Below are positions 16,323-24,487 of a stretch of DNA of 38,981 nucleotides, one piece after another. The position numbers and the translations under genes were made by a program. The notes under the pieces are model-generated. The model was not told where the DNA came from. It saw only the letters and a list, made by a program, of their open reading frames with translations, and did not search any database. How positions within the stretch are numbered: the first letter of the stretch is position 1; each line of letters begins with the position of its first letter. The stretch is from Plectonema cf. radiosum LEGE 06105 (GTDB lineage Bacteria > Cyanobacteriota > Cyanobacteriia > Cyanobacteriales > Nostocaceae): assembly GCF_015207665.1 (NCBI RefSeq), contig NZ_JADEWL010000062.1, positions 1 through 38,981 of the forward strand, written 5' to 3'.

Positions 16323-17846
16323 TTAGTTACTCGCCAAAATGCTATGAACTTTTAATTGATATTTATACCACAACAACAAGATTCCATAACTTACTGTCAT
16401 CCCTATTAATATACAAAATATTGTGAATATTTTTCCTATCAAAAGAGCCTGTACTTGGGAAACTATAAAGAAAATCGTAAAACACATTAATATAGGAATC
16501 AACGTATCTTGTATCAACCAGCGTCGATATTCTTGATGTAAAATGTAGCAATGTGTAATTCTCGACAGCACTAAATAATAAAGTATATTCAAACCAGTTT
16601 TAATTAACGCTGCTCCAAGCAAGTGTAATTCTGGAACTACATATAACATTGCTGGAATTACCAAAACCACGCTAAAACTATTAAAAATAGCTGCTATTTG
16701 TGGTTTTCCAATTGCAAGCTGTATTTGAGATGAAATATTAGAAATACTATCTAACATCGCACCAAAGGTTAATATTGCTAAGATACTCGATGCTTGTGCT
16801 GCAACATCCGGGGATTGAGTCCATAATTCTAGAATTATCGGGGCAAAAAATATAAATGTAGAAGCTACGGGTATTACAGTTAGCGATATAAATAAACTGC
16901 TTTTATGAAATAAATTGATCAACTTTTGTTCGTCTGGTTGAGCAGCTAATGTTATGATTTGTGGTGAAATAGCAACAACAAAAGGTTGAAATATTAGAGA
17001 GATTTTCTGAGCTAAGGTACTGGCTAGCATATAATAGCCAAATTGTTCTAAAGAAACGAATTTAGAAAGCAATATTTTGTCTATTTGTGATAGCATCATC
17101 GATACTATCGTCGTCCAACTTACCCCAACAGCAAACCGCCATATTTCTTGCAATATTTCCAACTTAAAGCTTGCTCGATTTTCCGTTTTAGGCACATAGC
17201 ACCAAGCAAACACCATCATTAATAAAACTTCTACAATTGCGATGAATGCTTGCCACAGCAATAACCCTATAATTGTTGGCGAAATCATCACTAAAATTAT
17301 AACCGCTCCTAATTCCCTGAAAGTTTTTAATATTACCTCCAAAATATTAAGCTGTACCTGTTTTTCTAACGCAATTAACGTTCCTCTGTAGGTTGTAACG
17401 GGCCACCTAACAGCTACAGTTAAACCTAAAATTATCACCGCCCATTTAACAGTTGTTAAGTCAATATTTTCGGCATTAATCCATTGAGTGCTAATTGGTT
17501 GTGCAAGAAATACCATCAGCAAAAGTATTACCGTACCCGTACACCAGTAAATTATCTCTGTTGTTCTTAATAAGTCTGGTATAGTTAAAACTTTTTCCGG
17601 GATAGCATTACGTAAAGCGACTTCCCGTTTAATAGTTGCACTTAAACCTAAATCGAGCAGCCCAACAAATGAAATCATTGCATAAAATCCGCCAATTAAA
17701 CCATATGCTTCTACCCCTAAATAATGCAGGTAGACTGGTACCAGTAAAAAACTGAGCAAGTTTGACCAGAAGTTACCAGCATAATTGGCGATCGCATTCA
17801 ATTTTAATTGAGACAACGACTTAAGTTTCTGTATTAATGCGCTCAT
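16323..17846 (-). CDS. Wzx-like polysaccharide flippase (MOP superfamily)
   Basis: A 507-residue integral membrane protein with about 12-14 hydrophobic segments, for example NLLSFLLVPVYLHYLGVEAY, IIYWCTGTVILLLMVFLA, ILGLTVAVRWPV, VIILVMISPTIIGLLLW, and FTIFFIVSQVQALLIG near the end. The start NAIANYAGNFWSNLLSFLLVPVYLHYLG and the YGL motif match the polysaccharide biosynthesis/O-antigen translocase family. It flips undecaprenyl-linked units across the inner membrane. The start is 11 nt after the stop of a truncated upstream frame, so the operon once began further upstream. A flippase and an ABC exporter in one operon is an unusual pairing. Confidence 0.9.
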   Translation of the reverse strand: MSALIQKLKSLSQLKLNAIANYAGNFWSNLLSFLLVPVYLHYLGVEAYGLIGGFYAMISFVGLLDLGLSATIKREVALRNAIPEKVLTIPDLLRTTEIIYWCTGTVILLLMVFLAQPISTQWINAENIDLTTVKWAVIILGLTVAVRWPVTTYRGTLIALEKQVQLNILEVILKTFRELGAVIILVMISPTIIGLLLWQAFIAIVEVLLMMVFAWCYVPKTENRASFKLEILQEIWRFAVGVSWTTIVSMMLSQIDKILLSKFVSLEQFGYYMLASTLAQKISLIFQPFVVAISPQIITLAAQPDEQKLINLFHKSSLFISLTVIPVASTFIFFAPIILELWTQSPDVAAQASSILAILTFGAMLDSISNISSQIQLAIGKPQIAAIFNSFSVVLVIPAMLYVVPELHLLGAALIKTGLNILYYLVLSRITHCYILHQEYRRWLIQDTLIPILMCFTIFFIVSQVQALLIGKIFTIFCILIGMTVSYGILLLWYKYQLKVHSILASN

Positions 17847-17857
17847 TATGGGAACTG

Positions 17858-18074
17858 CTAATTAGGGATTAAATACGCCCGTATCCCTTTTGTTGTTATT
17901 TTCAAACAGCGCCAAGCTAACCGATTTTTACAGGTAATGGCAACCGTATACTGATAATATTTGCTTATATTCTTTGTCAAGTTATTTGCTTTATGCGGTG
18001 GTTTAAACCATTCAATTAAAGTTGTTTTTGTAATTTCTGCCAGTAAATCATGAGAAAATTCCAGCGAAGGAATT
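17858..18074 (-). pseudogene. C-terminal fragment of the original first gene of the polysaccharide operon
   Basis: A minus-strand frame enters from the inverted repeat of the IS630-type element and encodes RIPSLEFSHDLLAEITKTTL, WFKPPHKANNLTKNISKYYQ and YTVAITCKNRLAWRCLKIT before a TAG at 17858. The flippase gene starts 11 nt later. Composition and spacing look like the end of a real operon gene, but I do not recognise the family. The 5' part is not found on the far side of the transposons (23845 onwards), so it was deleted or moved. Confidence 0.45.
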
Positions 18075-18107
18075 CTAATACCAATTCTTTATGAAGATGC
18101 GCTAAAT
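18075..18107. repeat. Left terminal inverted repeat of the IS630-type element
   Basis: CTAATACCAATTCTTTATGA and the following 13 bases match the right repeat (19202-19234, inverted) at 30 of 33 positions. The transposase stop codon lies inside it. Confidence 0.8.
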
Positions 18108-19171
18108 AGAGCTTCGAGAATGAAGTCGTAAGAGGTTAGAGAAATAATCATGTCTGGGGTGATTGTTTCTAATACAGAGGTTAATTTTTCTCGCAGTTGA
18201 GCAAGGGTTTTAAAATTCTCCCACTTTAATTTGCTCTTGAGGAACTCCCAAAACCTCTCAATTGGGTTTAATTCTGGAGAGTGAGGCGGCTGAAAAATCG
18301 GTATAATATTTTCTGGACAGTCAAGTGTTTTGACTGTATGAAACGAGCCTTGGTCAAATTGTACAACTGCAACATCTGAACCAAGTTCTACTGATAACAA
18401 CTCTAAAAACTTTTGAAAACAATCACCATCCACATGAGAAAATTCGTAGAAAAAACTGTATCCGTTTAAAGGTTCAACAACACCGTATAGGTAAAAATTA
18501 TCACGTTCCCACTGATTTATAGCAACGGGTTTTACACCAGGAGCCGTAATTAAACGTCCAGGAATGGTCTTTAGTCCGAGGCGAGTAACGTCTTGGCACA
18601 TATATCTTAGTGGTTTACCTTCTCCAAATTCTTCCTGCAAGAATTTAAGGGCTAAAGGAAGTTTTTTTTAAAGTGAGATTGGCTTTCTGGATGCTGTTTT
18701 CGACTTTTCGGACGGGGAACTTTCAGCTTTGCTCCTAGTTTATATCTTACGAGTTGGTATACAGTTTTATAAGCAATGTTGAAACAAGTTCTTGTTTCAA
18801 CCATTGTTGAATCTGGCTATAGCTTTTCCAACCTTGTTCGGAGCATAATTTTTGTTTTAAGCGCTCTAAATTCTCTCCACTGACGGCAGGTTCTTTACCA
18901 GGGGCTTGTTTTATACTTAATAACCCACTTCGTCCCTCGTCTTTATACCTTCTTATCCAACGAGTTATGGTTGCTTCGTCCCTTCCTAAACGGTTGGCGA
19001 TACGGCTTAAGCCGTTAGCTTCGCTATCGCCAACCGACTTGTGAGTTGACCACTTTTAAGCCAGTAGAGCATTTGTAATCTTTCTTTGTTGCTTGCCGTT
19101 TTTGCGTATTTAACAGCTTTTTCCAATTCTTCAAGACTTTCTTTAATCTCCACTTTAAATCTCAAGCCCAT
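18089..19171 (-). pseudogene. IS630-family transposase, multiply disrupted
   Basis: The helix-turn-helix half starts at an ATG at 19171 (LEELEKAVKYAKTASNKERL, LKSGQLTSR). It is broken by a 46-bp palindromic repeat (18991-19036) that brings in a TAA. The frame resumes as LGRDEATITRWIRRYKDEGR and is broken again by a one-base loss near 18785; VYQLVRYKLGAKLKVPRPKS follows in the next frame. At A8 (18662-18669) the frame reaches a -1 slippery heptamer A AAA AAC, and a -1 shift would join it exactly to the catalytic part, LPLALKFLQEEFGEGK. That part (18089-18640) has the DDE residues: MCQDVTRLGLK, QFDQGSFH and HSPELNPIERFW. IS630 elements are known to use such frameshifting, so only the first two lesions are certainly damage. 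Confidence 0.78.
18991..19036. repeat. 46-bp palindromic repeat inserted in the transposase
   Basis: Outer arms CGGTTGGCGATA and TATCGCCAACCG enclose an inner perfect palindrome CGGCTTAAGCCG and TTAGCTTCGC. It interrupts the transposase HTH domain between LTSR and LGRDEAT. It is related in sequence (GCGATAGCGAAGC) to the repeat at 25014. Confidence 0.7.
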
Positions 19172-19201
19172 AACCTTTAAACCAAACGCACCCTTATTTT
19201 A

Positions 19202-19234
19202 ATTTAGCGCAGCTTCATACAGAAATGGTATTAG
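19202..19234. repeat. Right terminal inverted repeat of the IS630-type element
   Basis: Inverted partner of 18075-18107 with three mismatches; it ends in GGTATTAG. Confidence 0.8.
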
Positions 19235-19239
19235 TATTA

Positions 19240-19277
19240 GGGGTAATGCTAGAGAAGCTGTCACGAAGTGCCAACGC
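19240..19277. repeat. Left inverted repeat of the Tn3-family transposon
   Basis: Starts GGGGTAATGCTAGAGAAGCT; the first 34 positions match the right end except C/T at position 25. Confidence 0.85.
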
Positions 19278-19290
19278 CTCTGAAATCCCT

Positions 19291-20001
19291 TCACACAGGG
19301 AATTTCACCATCACTTGGTCATAGATTTCTTGAGCTTCCCCAATGCTCAACCTTGAATATACTTCTAAGGATTGCCGGGAAGAATGCCCCGAATACGGCT
19401 GGATTAACGCATCATCAATCCCTTGTTTTTTCAACCAAGTCAGCAGAAAGTGGCGCAATTGGTGGGGTGAGATGGGCTTACTTAGCCCCGCTTCTTCTGC
19501 GTACTTCGCCAAAATCTTTCTAATTCCTCGGTCGCTATACTTGCGTTTCCAGTTAGACTCAAACAGGTAGGTGGCTTGTTGTTGAACCATCCGGTCAACG
19601 TGCATTGCTAAAACTTCTTTAAATGGAACCGGGAAAGGAACAATTCTATCTTTACCTCCCTTACCCGAATTAATCCGAATTTGACAGCGCTTAAAATCTA
19701 CATCATCTAACCGCATATTTACTAGTTCGCTGACTCGTACTCCCGTGTAAAGTAGAGTTTTGATAATCACCATATCCTGTACGTTCCGGGTTTTCCAAAC
19801 CGCTTCATAGTAGCGTTTAATTTCCTCTTCGGTTGGTACGTATGGTAATTTTTTAGTCTTAGTTGATACTTCTACTTCCAGTTCTTGACGCAGATGTTTA
19901 AAAATACTTTTTAGATAGTTATAATCCGGTCTTTCGCCACGCAAATATTTCGCCAATTCTTTGGCTTTCTTCTTGGCTGGTGTACGTTGGAAATTCATCA
20001 C
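19291..20001 (-). CDS. Tyrosine recombinase of the transposon (TnpI-like resolvase)
   Basis: A 236-residue integrase-family recombinase with the complete catalytic set: Arg89 in TGVRVSEL, a Lys in GKGGKDR (114-118), His180/Arg183 in PHQLRH, His206 in YSGHSS and Tyr215 in SLEVYSRL. The N-terminal core-binding part is short (~50 residues). Its ATG overlaps the tnpA stop by 4 bp, so it belongs to the transposon's operon. In Tn3-family elements of the Tn4430 kind a tyrosine recombinase resolves cointegrates; that role is inferred here. No resolution site could be identified. Confidence 0.85.
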   Translation of the reverse strand: MMNFQRTPAKKKAKELAKYLRGERPDYNYLKSIFKHLRQELEVEVSTKTKKLPYVPTEEEIKRYYEAVWKTRNVQDMVIIKTLLYTGVRVSELVNMRLDDVDFKRCQIRINSGKGGKDRIVPFPVPFKEVLAMHVDRMVQQQATYLFESNWKRKYSDRGIRKILAKYAEEAGLSKPISPHQLRHFLLTWLKKQGIDDALIQPYSGHSSRQSLEVYSRLSIGEAQEIYDQVMVKFPV

Positions 20002-21689
20002 ACTACCTCCAGTTTGCGGTCAATTTTTAATCGCTTGCTCAGGTCTAGCTGAAAAGTTCCGTAGGGATTGACATGACCGTAAATTAACGGTGTCAGCGCT
20101 CGTTGGTCATTGATATTTAATTTTTTAGACCAAGCTGGTTCGGAAAGAACCTCTTGCAACATTGCATACTTAATCATTTGGTCGTACTGTTGGCGAATCA
20201 ACTCCCAGTTGATGGGACGAGTCAAAACCAGTTGTAGATGGGGGTAAGCACTTGGATTACCAGTTTCTGGACGATACAGTTTCTGCCGGTGAATTCCCTT
20301 AAGACGAGGCATTAACTGAAAACCAAGCAAATGACAGAAAGCGAATGCCACTTCACTTTGTCCGTGACTGTCCACAAAGTTCTTTTTCACCGTCATTTCT
20401 GTATCGTGGCGCAGCACTCCTTCAATCATGGCAGCGACTTCAGAGGAGGAGCAGGTTTTAAGTTGGGAGTAGATACAGGTTGATTTCTTCTCAACGTGCC
20501 AGTAAATCATGACTCCCCGTCCACCATAACGGATATGCCATTCCGTCATCAGATTTTGATCCCAAGCTCCAAACTTTTTGGAGTCACTTGCACAAGTAGT
20601 AGTCCCTTCTCCCCAAACTTCAGTTAAACGTGCTGTGAAAATCGCATTTACAACTTTGGTTATGGCATTCCTTAATTGCTCTTTGTTAATAAATCGGCGC
20701 TTGATATAGCGTAAGTCATAAAAGTTAATACCGTCCGTACCATCACTCACCCGCTTTAGTCCCGTATTGGTTCCCAAACCGTATAAGCACAGCAACAAGC
20801 GTTTTTGTATGGTTTCGTAATCTAAAGCTTCCCGTGATGCGACACTTTTGAAGCATTCTGTAAATCCAATACGTAAATCAACTTCTTTCAAAATGTCCAA
20901 CAAACTGGTCATTGGCCATCGGCGAATGAGTTCTGTTTTCAATCGCAGAATATTCACGGGTTCCGGTTGTTTGTCCAAAGGAGAAAGACAAATCCAACCG
21001 TTATTTTTAGTCAAAATTTTAACTGATGGGTTTTTGGGCAATCCATCATTTAAGGTAGCAAGAGATTCCATCATCCCTTGTTTTAGAGGTACGATGAACT
21101 CTTCAATTGATAACGGCTGCTTTAATGCTTGGTAGTAAGTTTCCCGTTGCTGTTCAAAATCACTAGGTAAATCTTCATCAGGATTACGGTAGCGGTTAGC
21201 TCCCACAACCCAGATTTCTTTGCAGCGCAATCGGTCTCTCAGGACTTGAAGAACGCTAATTTCATAATTAATGCGATTGATGCGTTCGTTACCGTCTGGG
21301 TCTTTCTCCAAGAGAATCTCCCGCCAACCGCTTTTGAGTACCCCTTCAATTGGCACTTCGTCTTCTGGTGAATAGTACCTTTGTTTGCTATCGGCATATT
21401 TTTTCAGCAGTTCTAAAGCCTGAATCACCGGACGGTGGACATCATTATTAGAACGGAACTCTAGAACAGCAAGCAATTTTGGGACTATGCGTCGGTAGTG
21501 GCGGCTGTAGGAAGAACGAATTACCGTGTGTACTTTTTCACGGTAGGCAGTGCCGTTGGCTTTAAATTCTTTGACTAAATCTTTTAGGGTTTGTTCGCTA
21601 ACTACTGGGTAAATGACTTCTTTGACTGTCCCAGAAGGTTGTTCAAGACTGGCATCGGCGATACGGTAAAGTACTTCCCTTGAGAATGT
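19998..21689 (-). pseudogene. tnpA: Tn3-family transposase TnpA, 5'-truncated
   Basis: The frame is open from 21689 (after a TGA at 21690-21692) to the stop at 19998, about 563 codons; family members have ~1000. The first natural start inside is only a TTG at 21476, while homologous-looking sequence already begins upstream ([40 protein letters not shown]), so the whole N-terminal half is missing. The DDE domain is present: [40 protein letters not shown], and the end [20 protein letters not shown]. TnpA cuts and joins the 38-bp ends. The break falls 1-4 bp from the start codon of the divergently placed NACHT gene, so arrival of the cargo removed the 5' half. Confidence 0.82.
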
Positions 21690-21693
21690 TCAA

Positions 21694-23643
21694 ATGGCGG
21701 GAATAGCAGGACGTGACCAGAAGGTGACTCAAACTCAAATAAACGGTCAGGTTATTTCTGTGACGGTGTATGACTCCATTCGTGTAGATGGACTGGGTAC
21801 AGATCATGTTAATCAGGTAGAAAATATTAATTCTTCAAAGCGGGAATATAAATGGCGTAAATGTTTGCTCAGAAGAGTTGAGGTTTATTGGATTGAAGAA
21901 CATTTAAAAACACTGCTTCATAGAAAAGTTTTGATTGAACTTGGACTGGAAAAGCGATTCGATCTCGTACAGCGTCCTTTCAGCCATGTAAGGGAGGAGT
22001 CTCTTAAAAAATCCGGAGAACCTTTACCTGAAGGCACAAGAGTAATTGATTTCTTCAACCAAATGGGTGAGGGGCGAACTTTACTAATTCTAGGAGAGCC
22101 TGGGTCTGGGAAAACTACAACTCTCGTCAAATTAGCACAGAGTCTAATTGCTCGAATTGAGAAAGATCCAACTTTGCCTATTCCGGTAGTATTTGATTTA
22201 TCTTTGTGGGCAAATAAACGAGAAACAATTGCAAAATGGCTGGTTGAAGTACTCTTTGATGAATATGGTATTACTGATAAGTCTATTTGTGAAAAATGGA
22301 TTAAAGAGGAACAATTAATACTGCTTCTAGATGGGCTTGATGAGGTAAAAGCGGAGCATCGTAATAATTGCCTTCTAGCTTTGAATCAATTTATTCAATC
22401 ACATGGCATGACAGAGATAGTCGTATGTTGTCGTATCCAAGAATATCAAGCTATCTCCAACTATTTAAAACTCCAAGACGCAATTTGCATTAAAACTTTG
22501 ACTGCCGAGCAAATTTACGAATACCTCGAACAGTTTGGCGAACAATTGGTTGCTTTGAAAACTTTGCTTCAACAAGATATCGAACTGCTGGAATTTGCAA
22601 AATCGCCTTTGATTTTGAGCGTGATGAGTTTGGTATACCAGGGTTGTTTACTAGAAGATTTACCTCAGCCAGCTTCTTTACGAGAAAACTTCCATCAAAA
22701 GTTGTTTGATGCTTATATTGAGAAAATGTTTGAGCGCCGACGCTCTTCAAGTCAACAATACAAGAAGTCACAAGCAAAATATTGGTTGGCTTGGTTGGCT
22801 TCTAAGATGGTTGAGGAGTCACAGACAAAATTTGTGATTGAGGGAATAAAACCTGAATGGCTAAACTTTCGGCAGTATGTACTATATGGCATTAGCACTA
22901 GTTTAATTACTGGCTTTAGTAGGTTACCCGTAGCATTATTTATTACAGGATTGTTCTTTGGAATGATTATGTTGTCATTGGACAATCATGATTATTTAAA
23001 GCAAAATATACATCATTTTGTTAAAATATACTTAGCCACAGCGTTAATTTTATCAATACTCTTTGAATATTTTACATTAAGGGATATAAAGTTTATTGAA
23101 ACACTTCAATGGTCATGGATTAATGTAAAGGAACATATAAAGTGGTTGCTCCAGTTACTATTTAATAGTGAACATACTCGGCTTAAGAGTTACACTACGG
23201 GTTGTTTGAATATCTTCATATTCGGACCAATAATTTTTCCATTATGGGTCTTAATTATAGTATTTGGTATTCCAACTAGTTCGATAATTATTCCAGAACC
23301 CGAAAAAGAGAAAATAGTTCCAAATCAAAGCGTGTGGAAGTCACTTAAAAATTCTATAATTGGTGTTTTGATTGGCGTTCTAATTGGTGGATTAATTGTC
23401 GAAGCATTCTATTGGTGGATTTATTTCATAACGCCTGCTTTTGACCCAGAGTTTGATTTTAATTTTTATAATCTGAAAATTGTACAAACTATCAAGTACC
23501 TTTTCATTGGATTGAGTGGACTGATTGGTTGGGTATCTTACGGTGGTCGAACCTGCATACAACACTTTTACTTGCGCCTCATTCTTACCTTAAAAGGTTA
23601 TACACCTTGGAATTATGCCCGCTTCCTCAAATATGCTCAGTAG
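21694..23643 (+). CDS. NACHT-family STAND NTPase with C-terminal membrane segments
   Basis: A 649-residue protein. Residues ~50-130 form the cyanobacterial NACHT linker (RVEVYWIEEHLKTLLHRKVL, then IELGLEKRFDLVQRPF). The NTPase has Walker A GEPGSGKTT (134-142) and Walker B LILLLDGLDEV (208-218), then VVCCRIQEYQ and winged-helix-like regions. About five hydrophobic segments follow, for example LPVALFITGLFFGMIMLSL, YLATALILSILFEYF, FIFGPIIFPLWVLIIVFGI and IGVLIGVLIGGLIVEAFYW. Bacterial NACHT proteins act in anti-phage defence. A TAG at 23641 stops the frame in the middle of the usual tail: in-frame downstream codons (to 23745) read GGSYRFIHRMLMEHFAQM, the conserved family end. The protein is thus ~33 residues short unless the stop is read through. 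It is cargo of the Tn3 element. Confidence 0.88.
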   Translation: MAGIAGRDQKVTQTQINGQVISVTVYDSIRVDGLGTDHVNQVENINSSKREYKWRKCLLRRVEVYWIEEHLKTLLHRKVLIELGLEKRFDLVQRPFSHVREESLKKSGEPLPEGTRVIDFFNQMGEGRTLLILGEPGSGKTTTLVKLAQSLIARIEKDPTLPIPVVFDLSLWANKRETIAKWLVEVLFDEYGITDKSICEKWIKEEQLILLLDGLDEVKAEHRNNCLLALNQFIQSHGMTEIVVCCRIQEYQAISNYLKLQDAICIKTLTAEQIYEYLEQFGEQLVALKTLLQQDIELLEFAKSPLILSVMSLVYQGCLLEDLPQPASLRENFHQKLFDAYIEKMFERRRSSSQQYKKSQAKYWLAWLASKMVEESQTKFVIEGIKPEWLNFRQYVLYGISTSLITGFSRLPVALFITGLFFGMIMLSLDNHDYLKQNIHHFVKIYLATALILSILFEYFTLRDIKFIETLQWSWINVKEHIKWLLQLLFNSEHTRLKSYTTGCLNIFIFGPIIFPLWVLIIVFGIPTSSIIIPEPEKEKIVPNQSVWKSLKNSIIGVLIGVLIGGLIVEAFYWWIYFITPAFDPEFDFNFYNLKIVQTIKYLFIGLSGLIGWVSYGGRTCIQHFYLRLILTLKGYTPWNYARFLKYAQ

Positions 23644-24069
23644 CATATCTTTATGCAAAAACAAGGTGGTAGCTATAGGTTTATCCATAGGATGTTAATG
23701 GAGCATTTTGCTCAAATGGAGTTGGAACGAAAGCAGAATCGATAACCCTATAGCAAATTTTATGACTTAGCAATGCTGAAATCTCCTCTATGGAAGGTTT
23801 TCAGGAACAGTGGCACTTCATGACAGCTTCTCTAGCATTACCCCAATAAATCACGCTTCAACATTATCTTTTCGTTTTTTAGTCCTATGCTCACTTAGCT
23901 AAAACCCTCATTATTACGTTTAACTACTCCTATGCTCACTTTCATTTAAGTTGCTTGTGTGTAGTATAGCTGCACAGTACCTACGGTGAGCGCCTGTCGC
24001 TAATAGTGTTCTACTTGTACATCTGGCTGTAGTGTAAAATTGTAATACTCCCTTCGGAAGTTAGAAGTT
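23644..24069. other. Region between NACHT and xisH: transposon end and 14-bp direct repeats
   Basis: It holds the stranded NACHT tail (to 23745), the right Tn3 end (23807-23844) and two copies of TCCTATGCTCACTT (23883-23896 and 23928-23941). No gene is seen. CTCCCTTCGGAAG just before xisH is a short inverted repeat. Confidence 0.6.
23807..23844. repeat. Right inverted repeat of the Tn3-family transposon
   Basis: The reverse complement starts GGGGTAATGCTAGAGAAGCT and matches the left end closely over 38 bp; CTGAAA just inside is also shared. Confidence 0.85.
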
Positions 24070-24100
24070 ATGTCAGCAAAAGATAAATTTCACGACCCAC

Positions 24101-24487
24101 ATGAGATTAGCTTTGGAAAAGGATGGGTGGAATATTACAAATGACCCCCTATATATTAACTTTGGTCAAGTTCAGATGCGTATCGATTTGGGAGCAGAAA
24201 AGTTAATTGCAGCTGAAAAGGAAGGAGAAAAAATCGCTGTTGAAATAAAAAGTTTTCTAAATCCATCAGCTATCACTGATTTTCATGCGGCTCTGGGACA
24301 ATTCCTTAACTACCGCACTGCTCTTCGGGCAAAAGAACCAGAACGTAAGCTATATTTAGCTGTTGATATAGAAACCTATAATGATTTTTTTAAGCTTCCA
24401 TTTCTACAGCTTCAAATTCAAGAATTTCAATTAAAACTAGTAGTTTACGATACTGAAATAGAGGAAGTAGTAAGATGGATAAGTTAG
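24101..24487 (+). CDS. xisH: XisH-like PD-(D/E)XK protein, N-terminus frameshifted
   Basis: XisH was named as a control factor for excision of the fdxN element in heterocysts, yet xisH/xisI pairs exist in many copies unlinked to that element. The protein has RIDLGAEKLIAAEKEGEKIA followed by VEIKSFLN, the D...ExK nuclease-like core, and ALGQFLNYRTAL. The normal N-terminus MSAKDKFHD lies just upstream from an ATG at 24070 but in another frame: an extra C in GACCCACATGAG shifts it, since without it the join would read HDPMRLALEKDGW. The protein shown uses the internal ATG at 24101 and lacks about 10 residues. It overlaps xisI by 13 bp. Confidence 0.85.
   Translation: MRLALEKDGWNITNDPLYINFGQVQMRIDLGAEKLIAAEKEGEKIAVEIKSFLNPSAITDFHAALGQFLNYRTALRAKEPERKLYLAVDIETYNDFFKLPFLQLQIQEFQLKLVVYDTEIEEVVRWIS

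Larger units (their letters stand above)
18078..19231 (-). mobile_element. IS630-family insertion sequence (decayed)
   Basis: The element is bounded by long inverted repeats (18075-18107 and 19202-19234) and contains one DDE transposase gene. TA dinucleotides flank the repeats on both sides, as expected for IS630/Tc1 elements, which insert at TA. It abuts the left end of the Tn3-type transposon, whose first G is at 19240. Confidence 0.78.
19240..23844. mobile_element. Tn3-family transposon carrying a NACHT gene
   Basis: A 4605-bp unit bounded by 38-bp inverted repeats that begin GGGGTAATGCTAGAGAAGCT, with GGGG at the tip as in Tn3-family ends. From left to right it holds a tyrosine recombinase, a tnpA missing its 5' half, and a NACHT NTPase gene in the opposite direction. 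The flanking pentamers are TATTA on the left and AATAA on the right; Tn3 elements make 5-bp duplications, so these two do not match cleanly. With tnpA truncated, the element could move only if a transposase is supplied in trans. Confidence 0.85.

Noticed and set aside
21694-23643. NACHT protein as a TIR- or nuclease-headed effector
   Set aside because: The first ~50 residues show no recognisable effector domain; only the linker, NTPase and membrane segments are visible.
19235-23849. 5-bp target-site duplication of the Tn3 element
   Set aside because: The flanks TATTA and AATAA agree at only three of five positions, so a duplication cannot be claimed.
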